Shown here: positions 1 through 6,636 of the stretch, piece after piece
How the letters are laid out: every line of letters starts with the position of its first letter
How positions within the stretch are numbered: the stretch's first letter is position 1
Assembly (NCBI GenBank): GCA_946415695.1
Contig: CAMKTM010000056.1
Location: 1 to 12,328 of the forward strand
DNA length: 12,328 nt
Direction: 5' to 3'
From: an uncultured Prevotellaceae bacterium
Lineage (GTDB): Bacteria > Bacteroidota > Bacteroidia > Bacteroidales > Bacteroidaceae
Notes under the pieces: model-generated
What the model saw: only the letters and a program-made list of their open reading frames with translations
Databases searched by the model: none
What the model was told of the DNA's origin: nothing
Translations under genes and position numbers: made by a program

Positions 1-70
1 TGAAGAGTGAAGAGTGAAGAACGAAGAGTGAAGAGTGAAGAGTGAAGAGTGAAGAGTGAAGAGTGAAGGA
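1..70. repeat. Period-7 tandem array, unit TGAAGAG
   Basis: Ten consecutive 7-base units fill positions 1-70. Seven are exact TGAAGAG; the third (TGAAGAA), fourth (CGAAGAG) and tenth (TGAAGGA) differ by one or two bases. The array starts at the window edge, so its true length is unknown. It ends about 7 bases beyond the stop codon of the minus-strand nuclease gene, in its 3' flank. On that gene's strand the unit reads CTCTTCA. It has no coding potential that I would trust and no dyad symmetry. Such arrays normally vary in copy number by replication slippage; that is general knowledge, not something seen here. Confidence 0.95.
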
Positions 71-76
71 CGAAAC

Positions 77-922
77 CTATATAGTTTGCCTTAGCTTCTC
101 GGAGAGGTCTGCTACGGGGATGACTTGGTATTCGCTGTCCTTGAGCCAAACGATACGGCGTTCAATGACGGGGATGTCGATGTCCTGAAGCATGAGGGCA
201 TAGAGGCTGAGCTGTATGGTGTAGAGCGAGAGGTCTTCCTCCGTCATGTCGGCAAAGGGTTCGTGCAGCACACGACCGAACTTACGGTTGTAGTCGTTAG
301 CGAGATTGGCGTTGGTCTTGTAATCGAGAACGACGAAGCCCTCGGGCTGCCCGTCGGTGCCGTCCTGATAGTAAAGCATGTCGAAAGTGCCTGCAAGCTG
401 CTCACTGAGGTTCAGTTCCTGACGAGGGTTCTTGCCGCTATACACTTTCGCCTCGTTGAGCACGAGATGCATACTGCGTGGCATCTCGTTCATAAACTTG
501 AGCACTGCCTCTTCCTTGGGATGCAGCGGTGCGAGGAAGCCATACTCGGGCATGTACTGCGCCGACATCGAGGGGCAGATGCGTTCTGGCAAGCCTGCAC
601 GCAAATAGCCGAGGCTCTCGCCGTAGGCATGTGTCTTGGTGCCCAGCGTTGTGGCGCGGAAGGAGTTCTGTCGCCATTGCTGTATCCAATACTCGGGAGT
701 CTGGCCGTGACGCTTGGCGTAACGCTCCGCCTGACGTTGCTCGTCGAAAGGCTCGCGTATGAAACGATGGGCAACATTGGAGACGGAAGGGAGCGACTTG
801 CCGTGCAGGACATAGCGATGGCCTTCCTCGAAGAACTCAAGGTCCTGAAAAGCGTTGAGAATGTACTGGCGAGCCTCTGTCGCTGCCGAAGGCTCGCCAG
901 GAAGAGAGAACATTTTGCACAT
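77..922 (-). CDS. PD-(D/E)XK superfamily nuclease (RecB/Cas4/phage-exonuclease-like)
   Basis: The product (281 residues from the ATG at 920-922) is probably a metal-dependent DNA nuclease of the PD-(D/E)XK fold, in the group that includes RecB nuclease domains, Cas4 and phage exonucleases. The motifs appear in order. An N-terminal H-x-Y...G...PSVS segment lies near residues 35-48. GTKTH with its histidine is at about 94-98. E157 sits in NEAKVYS. GTFD with the metal-binding aspartate is at about 178-181. LDYKT at about 199-203 gives the D-x-K core (D200, K202). A Q-x-x-x-Y helix motif is at about 237-241. All catalytic positions are present, so it should be active. There is no signal peptide, so it is cytoplasmic. 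Upstream in-frame TTG (943) and downstream ATG (913) are alternative starts. It lies 38 bases after the giant esterase gene on the same strand, with no promoter visible between, so it may be co-transcribed. The biological role (repair, or a phage remnant) cannot be told from the sequence. Confidence 0.85.
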   Translation of the reverse strand: MCKMFSLPGEPSAATEARQYILNAFQDLEFFEEGHRYVLHGKSLPSVSNVAHRFIREPFDEQRQAERYAKRHGQTPEYWIQQWRQNSFRATTLGTKTHAYGESLGYLRAGLPERICPSMSAQYMPEYGFLAPLHPKEEAVLKFMNEMPRSMHLVLNEAKVYSGKNPRQELNLSEQLAGTFDMLYYQDGTDGQPEGFVVLDYKTNANLANDYNRKFGRVLHEPFADMTEEDLSLYTIQLSLYALMLQDIDIPVIERRIVWLKDSEYQVIPVADLSEKLRQTI

Positions 923-960
923 GAGCTTTGATCTGCGAAGCAAGGCCTCGCAGCACTGGG

Positions 961-3900
961 TTACTTTAAGATTTTCTTACTTTTACTTAAGTTCACACCT
1001 TTCATGGGACGTGCAAGACGCTGACCGGCTACATTGTACCATTGGTCATCGGCCATTGAAGACTGAACATTGTTAATGCCCGTCTCCTCATCCTCGAAAA
1101 GGAAGCCTTTGATGCCTGCGCCGCTGACGAAGTAGGCTTTGCCCTTGGATATTTCAGTGCCTGACTCAACGACGAAGAAACCTACGACACCACCTACCTT
1201 GGCCAAAGCATATTTGCTACCGTCGCCTTCTACTGTGCCGTCGCTGCCAAGGAGGTCGTTACTGACGGAAAGGGTGGCATCGGATGTCTTGGTCAGAAAA
1301 TAGGTATCTGGCACAGTGGCTGTTACGACAAGAGCTGTTCCCTTTGGAGCCAGGGTGACAGGCTCGAGGTGAACATAGTCTGTCATCACCTGTCCTGCGT
1401 AGGCCGTCACTTCCGAGCCCGTGAAGTCTATGTCGGCTGTGGCAACGTATGTACCGAAGTACTTGCCGTCCTTCTCAGCCTGGTCGGTAATGGTGACGCG
1501 AGGACGTGCCACCGGGTCAACTTCTACCAGTGCATCCTTGAAGGTGGGACGGAACTCCGACACCTGAATGACGCCGTTGCCGCCACCTTTGCGCTCCGTG
1601 ATGACCCACTTGAAGCTCTGATAAGCCTTGGTCGTTTCGGAGGGAAGCGTGTAGGTATAGGTCGTATAGTTCACGTCCTGCAGCTTGGTATCGTTTGAGA
1701 CAGAGGCGATAACTTCCAAAGAGGCATCGTCCTTGTCGGGATAGCTGTCGGTAGTGGAGCCGTAGAGCGTCCATGACTTTGGGTTGCGGCCTGTGAAGGA
1801 AGCATTGTCGTTGGCAGTGGAAATCTTGTAACCCGTCACATAAATGGGATGAGAGGCATGGAAGATGGCATAGACGGAATTGCCTTCGCCGCCATTGAGG
1901 CACCACTTAGTGGAAGTGCTGCCATCGACAATCTTGTCGTAGTTCTCGCCGGAGCTGAAGCCTGCCGAGCCTTCATCGGGCGTGAAGAAAACATCGACGG
2001 CTGCACGCTCGTACTCCTTAGCCTCGGCCTTGCCGTATGAGAGGCTGTTGGTGCTCTGTGCGAGGTTCTGCATGTCGTCCTTGCCTCCAAGGGGTGCATA
2101 GATTTCGAGGCTCGACTTGAGCATCTTGCCATCGCAGACGGCTGTGATTTCCTCGGGCGTCATGCCGGAACGCCAGAAGGAGAGTTCGCTCACTTCGCGG
2201 CTGTTCGTGTCGTCGCCAAGGCTGACCGACTCGATGCGAGCCAAGCGCTCGCCTACCTCGCCAGCCTTCGTCTTATCGACATAAAGGATGGTGCGGCGCT
2301 GTGCATAGTAGCTTGTCAGGGAGACGTTGTGCCAAGCGTCGTCGTTGATGGTCGTAGTGGAGGTGATGGTAGAGCCCGTGGGAGCTGTGTAGGTGACAGT
2401 GCCATTAGCATTAACGCGGACAGTGGCTTGCTTCGTACCAGCAGACTGGGACAGGCAAACGACTTGTCCCTCCGTGCCCTTGATGCGGACGGTAACGGTG
2501 AAGGGGTGAACCGTCTCTTCGGGTTCGAAGTAGATGGTCTTGCCAGCCTCAATGGTCATGCTCTTCGTCTGGTTGCGGACGGGCTGAGCCTTGCCTGCCT
2601 TAATGGCATCGAAGAGGGAAGGCACCATGGCGTACATGAACTCAGCATGTCCGGCCGTGTTCTGGTGATATGTGTCGGACACATAGCCGTCGGCCCACTG
2701 TCCGTTGCCCTTGTCGATAGAGCCAAGCACGTTGGTGGAGGGAACATCCCACTGGTGGATGAGCAGGTTGAGCTGCTTGACGTAGTAGTAATCGTCATCG
2801 TTGTAGTCGCTACGCGTATAGTTGTTCATCACCATAGGAATCTTTCCATCCGCGCGCACCTTATTTATTAATGTAAGCATATTGTCGCGCCACTGGTTGA
2901 AGACGGCTTGCTGGTTGCTTGCTCCATGAATACCTTCGTTGCCCAGCGAAAGACCGAAGATGACGTAGCGGCCGAAGTCGCGGATGAGGTCGTCGTAGCG
3001 GTTCAGGAGATTCGTGGTGGTGTTGCCGCCGATGGAGACGTTGGTCGTGTAGAAGGCGTTGTCGCTTCGGCCTTCGTTGTGGCGGGCGATGAGCTGTTGG
3101 CCATAGAGGTAGCGGTAGCCCTTATAGTCGGTTGCACCCTGACCGTTGGCAACGGAAGAGCCGAAGACGGAGATGCGGTTCTCGTCGATAGGAGCGGAGA
3201 TGTCATAGACCATGTTCTTCATATCGACGGTGATGGTGTAGGTGCCGGCGTTCTGATAGATGTTCTCCACGCTCTGCCCCTTCTCGACCTCGCCGAGGAC
3301 GTAGCGGGTGGCGGCCCCCTGGAGACGCTTGATGGCATACGAGTCGTTGTTGTTGAGAGCGAAGTACATCGTCTTATCCACCCATTGCTGCGAGGTTGTC
3401 TCGGGCAGCGTCACTTCTCCCTCGAAGACGCCATTGCCCTTATAGGGAATGGCAGGGTTGCCTCCGCCGATGTTGCCACGGACGTTCATCGTGACGGGCA
3501 GGACAGTGACGGTTTTGTCGGCTGTGTTGACGGTGATGCGTGCCACGCAGTCGGAGGCAACGGAGAAGGCAGCGTCGCCGGTGAGGTTGAAGGTGCCGTT
3601 GCCATTGTCGTAGAGCGTGACAGCTTCGTTATCTGTATCGGTGCCAGAGAGGGTGAACGTGCCAGCCGTGAGACGGGCAAAGGCTTCGTAGCTGTTGTCG
3701 CCAGCGGCCTTGAAGGTCACGTCTTCTGTGTTGCCACTAAGCGTCAACGTACTGAACTCGAGAGGCTCTTCGGGACGTGTGCCGCCCTCGTACTCCTCTA
3801 CTCTCATGGCGCTGATGTGGGCCATGCCGACAATGCGCTGATAGGTGATAAGGATTTCACCCGAGCGGTCGGGATAGATGTAGTCAGTCATCAAGATGTT

Positions 3901-6468
3901 GCGGAGGTTACCGGGATAGCCGTAGCCGCCGACATCGTAGCCAGAGGTGCTCTGACCGCCGACCCAGGTGCGCTGACCCTTGATGGTGTACTGCGTGCAA
4001 CGGTTGTCCGTGTGGTTGCGTGTGCCATAGATGTAGAAGCGGTAGCAATGCTCTGTGTTGAGCTTTGTCAACTTGAAGGAGCGCACATCGCCATTATCGA
4101 TGAAGACATAGTCCTCCGTGGCCGTCTGCACGGCGAGGTCGCCGAGGTCGTTGGCAGAAGGATTGTTGTTGCCGCCTGCGTTTATGCCGTTGGTGTAGGT
4201 CTGGTCCACCACGACAAAGCGTCCGCCTGTCTGCTCGTTCTCGCTGTTTCTGATGAGGATGGTCTTTGCCGAGACAACGTTGCTGCTATTGGAGCCGGAG
4301 GTGATGTTGTTCCATCGGTTGCCGTTGGCATCGGTTGTCGTCTGGTGTCCGCGTGAGTTGTTGCTTGTCTCGCCGAAGTCGAAGTACATCTTTTGGAAGA
4401 GTGTGAGTTCCTGATTGGGGCGTGTCTGCCCCGACACCTCTTCTATCTTCATGCAGTTGAGATAGACCATGCCTCCGCTGTACTTCTTGCTGATGGTAAG
4501 GTCGATGTTGCCGTTGCGGTCGGGGAAGACAAGCTCGGAAGTGAGAATCTTATTGTTGTTGCCGTTGTAGTTGGAGCCGATGGCGTTGCCCGACATAGCC
4601 ATTTCGCCCTTCCAGCAGTTCTCGCCGGTCAGTTCGAAGTAGCCCGCGCGGTCGTCGGTTGCCTGGCGAGAGCCGAAGAGATAGAAGCGGTAGCCCTTGC
4701 TCTGGTCCAGTCCGCCGAAGTGGATGACGCTGTAGTCCTGTGCTCCCTCCATGTGGATGTAGTCCTGGGTTGCCGTAGCGATGGCGAGGTCGCCGAGCAG
4801 GGAAGCCGAAGGCGACTCCAGTCCGCCGCCGCCGCTCATGCCGTTGGTGTGGAAGTAGTTGCCGATGGTCATGGTGCGAGCCGTGAGCACACCCTGCGAA
4901 TTGGTCAGATTGAAGCTCCTGGGGTACATGCGTTCGGTGGGCATGGCGTAGGCATTTGTCCAGTAGTGGCCATTGGCATCGGCACCGAGCGTCTGGTGGC
5001 CGCGGCTGTCGTTGTCTGTCTCGCCGAAGTCGATGTAGTAGGTCTGGTCGCCGCTCACAGCAGGCATTTCATCCACCTGTCCGTTGGTGTCGAACTCTTC
5101 GAGCTTGATGGTGCTGACGTGTCCGAAGGAGCAAGAGGGCGCGGTGTTCTGCGTGAAGGTGAAGAAGATGGTGCCGGAGGCATCGGGCGAGATGTAATCA
5201 CTGACGGTGACGTTGCGGACGTTCTGGTTGATGCCGTCACCGCCGAGGCCAGGGCCGCTGGTATATTGCACCCATTCCCAGTCGGTCTTGCCTTTCAGGT
5301 GCAGGATGGTGGAGCGATAGCTGCTGTTATCCAAACGCGTTCCGAAGATGTGGAAGCGGTACTTCTTAGTGCGGTCGAGGCGTTGAAAAATGAGGATGGC
5401 CTTGCCGTTGTTCTCGGTGTACATATAGTCCTGGGTAGCACTTGCCACAGCCATCTCGCCGAGGTTCTCTGCGTAGGCCGAGGGGTCGTTCAGTCCGCCG
5501 TTGTTGTAGCCGTTGGCATTCCAGGCGACGAGGCTGTGGAGGGTAATGTCTGTGGCCTGGTTGTCGCTGGTGACGACGGCGCACGACGTGCCGACAGCGA
5601 TGCTGCTGGTGCCGTCGCTCTGCGGAGCCATGTTGTTCCAGTAGTTGCCGTTAGCGTCGGCACCGCTGGTGATATCGCCACGTGAGCCTGCCTTGCCGCG
5701 CTCGCCGAAGTCGAAGAGCATCTTGCGCGTCAGGGTGTAGCCCAGTTCGGGACGTGTCACGCCGCTGTACTCCACAATCTTCTGTGCGTTGAGGTGAACC
5801 ATGCCGTCTTTTGTTTTCTTGATGATGGTCATCTCGATGCAGCCGTTCTCGTCGGGGAAGATGAGTCCGGACTCCTGCACATTGTTGTTGTTGCCATTGT
5901 ATCCGCCATTGCCAATGCCGGCGCCACCCATCTTATGGTCGCCCTGCCATTGGTTCAAGCCACGGAAATGGAACGTCGCCTCGCGGCCCGGTGTACCCGA
6001 ATCGACGCGGCTGCCGAAGCTGAAGAACTTGTAGCCCTTGTTGAGGTCGAGGCCCATAAAGCGGATGATGGCGTAGTCCTGCTTGGCTTCGAGGAAGATG
6101 TAGTCCTGTGTGGCGCTCTCGATGGCGAGGTCGCCGAGCAACGATGCGGAGGGGCTCTGCAGGCCGCCGTTGGAGTAGCCGTTGGTAGAGAAGCGTGAAG
6201 AGAGCTGCAGACGACAGTCGGTAGCCGTGCCAGCCGACGTCACCATGTTGATAGTCTGCGGATAGGCTTTGTCGGGCGCTCCCGTCCCCTTGCCATGGAT
6301 GTTGTTCCAGTAGTGCCCGTTGGCATCGGCGCCTTCGGTCTTGAAGCCCTGATTCGTCACGTTGTTCTGACCGTAGTCAATGTAGAATGAACGCTCCTGA
6401 GTCTGCGCTCCAGCAATTAGCCCGCACGCCAACAAGGCAAGCGTCAGCAATTCCTTTTTACCCTTCAT
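961..6468 (-). CDS. Giant secreted multidomain SGNH/GDSL esterase, probable T9SS cargo
   Basis: This is an 1835-residue exported protein, probably an esterase that deacylates a polysaccharide outside the cell. Residues 1-21 form a signal peptide, with cleavage likely after AGA (21). A Cys at 15 gives a weak lipobox, but the hydrophobic run continues past it, so signal peptidase I is preferred. Residues 27-905 hold four related beta-rich domains. Residues 906-1092 look like two small beta-sandwich modules of SusE/SusF type (tentative). Residues 1099-1296 are an SGNH hydrolase: nucleophile S1105 in GSS, G1147/G1148, N1177, and D1265/H1268 in DTYH. About 1303-1460 is LamG-like (DDAWHNVSL, ILYVD). 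About 1480-1645 is discoidin (F5/8 type C)-like. About 1646-1800 is a beta-rich segment common near the end of Bacteroidales secreted proteins. The tail (about 1810-1835, YNVAGQRL...KSKKILK) resembles the Prevotella variant of a type A T9SS sorting signal. The start is supported by a promoter 31-62 bases upstream. The substrate is not evident. Confidence 0.88.
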   Translation of the reverse strand: MKGKKELLTLALLACGLIAGAQTQERSFYIDYGQNNVTNQGFKTEGADANGHYWNNIHGKGTGAPDKAYPQTINMVTSAGTATDCRLQLSSRFSTNGYSNGGLQSPSASLLGDLAIESATQDYIFLEAKQDYAIIRFMGLDLNKGYKFFSFGSRVDSGTPGREATFHFRGLNQWQGDHKMGGAGIGNGGYNGNNNNVQESGLIFPDENGCIEMTIIKKTKDGMVHLNAQKIVEYSGVTRPELGYTLTRKMLFDFGERGKAGSRGDITSGADANGNYWNNMAPQSDGTSSIAVGTSCAVVTSDNQATDITLHSLVAWNANGYNNGGLNDPSAYAENLGEMAVASATQDYMYTENNGKAILIFQRLDRTKKYRFHIFGTRLDNSSYRSTILHLKGKTDWEWVQYTSGPGLGGDGINQNVRNVTVSDYISPDASGTIFFTFTQNTAPSCSFGHVSTIKLEEFDTNGQVDEMPAVSGDQTYYIDFGETDNDSRGHQTLGADANGHYWTNAYAMPTERMYPRSFNLTNSQGVLTARTMTIGNYFHTNGMSGGGGLESPSASLLGDLAIATATQDYIHMEGAQDYSVIHFGGLDQSKGYRFYLFGSRQATDDRAGYFELTGENCWKGEMAMSGNAIGSNYNGNNNKILTSELVFPDRNGNIDLTISKKYSGGMVYLNCMKIEEVSGQTRPNQELTLFQKMYFDFGETSNNSRGHQTTTDANGNRWNNITSGSNSSNVVSAKTILIRNSENEQTGGRFVVVDQTYTNGINAGGNNNPSANDLGDLAVQTATEDYVFIDNGDVRSFKLTKLNTEHCYRFYIYGTRNHTDNRCTQYTIKGQRTWVGGQSTSGYDVGGYGYPGNLRNILMTDYIYPDRSGEILITYQRIVGMAHISAMRVEEYEGGTRPEEPLEFSTLTLSGNTEDVTFKAAGDNSYEAFARLTAGTFTLSGTDTDNEAVTLYDNGNGTFNLTGDAAFSVASDCVARITVNTADKTVTVLPVTMNVRGNIGGGNPAIPYKGNGVFEGEVTLPETTSQQWVDKTMYFALNNNDSYAIKRLQGAATRYVLGEVEKGQSVENIYQNAGTYTITVDMKNMVYDISAPIDENRISVFGSSVANGQGATDYKGYRYLYGQQLIARHNEGRSDNAFYTTNVSIGGNTTTNLLNRYDDLIRDFGRYVIFGLSLGNEGIHGASNQQAVFNQWRDNMLTLINKVRADGKIPMVMNNYTRSDYNDDDYYYVKQLNLLIHQWDVPSTNVLGSIDKGNGQWADGYVSDTYHQNTAGHAEFMYAMVPSLFDAIKAGKAQPVRNQTKSMTIEAGKTIYFEPEETVHPFTVTVRIKGTEGQVVCLSQSAGTKQATVRVNANGTVTYTAPTGSTITSTTTINDDAWHNVSLTSYYAQRRTILYVDKTKAGEVGERLARIESVSLGDDTNSREVSELSFWRSGMTPEEITAVCDGKMLKSSLEIYAPLGGKDDMQNLAQSTNSLSYGKAEAKEYERAAVDVFFTPDEGSAGFSSGENYDKIVDGSTSTKWCLNGGEGNSVYAIFHASHPIYVTGYKISTANDNASFTGRNPKSWTLYGSTTDSYPDKDDASLEVIASVSNDTKLQDVNYTTYTYTLPSETTKAYQSFKWVITERKGGGNGVIQVSEFRPTFKDALVEVDPVARPRVTITDQAEKDGKYFGTYVATADIDFTGSEVTAYAGQVMTDYVHLEPVTLAPKGTALVVTATVPDTYFLTKTSDATLSVSNDLLGSDGTVEGDGSKYALAKVGGVVGFFVVESGTEISKGKAYFVSGAGIKGFLFEDEETGINNVQSSMADDQWYNVAGQRLARPMKGVNLSKSKKILK
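2581..3174 (-). other. SGNH hydrolase catalytic domain of the giant esterase
   Basis: Residues about 1099-1296 contain the four SGNH blocks in order. Block I is VFGSSVANGQGA, where the nucleophile is S1105 and the usual GDS aspartate is replaced by serine. Block II is SIGGN (oxyanion glycine, 1147/1148). Block III is GLSLGNEG with oxyanion asparagine N1177. Block V is DTYHQNTAGH with D1265 and H1268. The spacing of about 160 residues between Ser and the D-x-x-H motif is normal for the family. The domain therefore looks catalytically complete. Substrate specificity (acetylated polysaccharide or another ester) is not visible. Confidence 0.82.
3754..6390 (-). repeat. Four tandem beta-rich domains (A-B-A-B) within the giant esterase
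   Basis: The N-terminal half of the esterase is built from four domains of about 212-227 residues: A1 5722-6390, B1 5041-5721, A2 4390-5040 and B2 3754-4389 (minus strand). Each begins with a Y/F-x-D-F/Y-G motif. Each then has DANG-x-x-W-x-N, an NG-x-x-x-GG-x-x-x-PSA stretch, LG-[DE]-[LM]-A followed by AT-[QE]-DY, an aromatic Y-[KR]-F...FG-[ST]-R strand, and a [FY]-x-[PS]-PD-like turn near the end. A1 and A2 match each other more closely than B1 or B2, and B1 matches B2. The architecture resembles beta-sandwich accessory modules attached to SGNH hydrolases in other environmental bacteria. A carbohydrate-binding role is inference; I cannot name a family with certainty. Confidence 0.85.
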
Positions 6469-6498
6469 AATAGTACATTATTTATAAATAATTTGGGG

Positions 6499-6530
6499 CA
6501 AAGGTAGATATTTTTTTCGACAATAACAAA
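6499..6530 (-). promoter_or_regulatory. Bacteroidota-type promoter for the giant esterase gene
   Basis: On the minus strand, TACCTTTG (6506 to 6499) fits the TAnnTTTG -7 consensus. A TTTG (6530 to 6527) lies exactly 20 bases upstream of it, matching the -33 element and usual spacing. Transcription should start near 6492-6495, giving a leader of about 25 bases before the ATG at 6468. This agreement supports that start codon. The flanking DNA is AT-rich, unlike the genes. Confidence 0.75.
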
Positions 6531-6600
6531 AGGAAAGGCAAAAAGAGCCTTCCTTCTTAATTTTTTTTAGGAAAGTGAAGGCAGAGTACTGATAACAATG

Positions 6601-6608
6601 TATCTTTG
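6601..6608 (+). promoter_or_regulatory. Bacteroidota-type -7 element for the substrate-binding lipoprotein gene
   Basis: TATCTTTG followed by CG is a perfect match to the TAnnTTTG -7 element. A start near 6612-6616 would leave about 21-25 bases of leader before the ATG at 6637. I see no good -33 TTG at the expected distance (about 6576-6582). The element overlaps the in-frame ATG at 6598, which argues against using that upstream codon. It lies about 95 bases from the divergent esterase promoter, so the two could share regulators. Confidence 0.65.
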
Positions 6609-6636
6609 CGCGAAGAAAAAAATTTTGGACAAACAA

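Noticed and set aside
125..931. Long plus-strand open frame opposite the nuclease gene
   Set aside because: It is antisense to a gene with a full set of nuclease motifs. Its translation shows no recognisable domain and looks like the complement of biased codons.
2908..5685. Two long plus-strand open frames (2908-4356 and 4393-5685) opposite the giant esterase
   Set aside because: Their translations are Val/Ala/Asp/Gly-rich and repeat with the period of the A-B domains on the other strand. That is the expected shadow of repetitive GC-rich coding sequence, with no start signals or domains.
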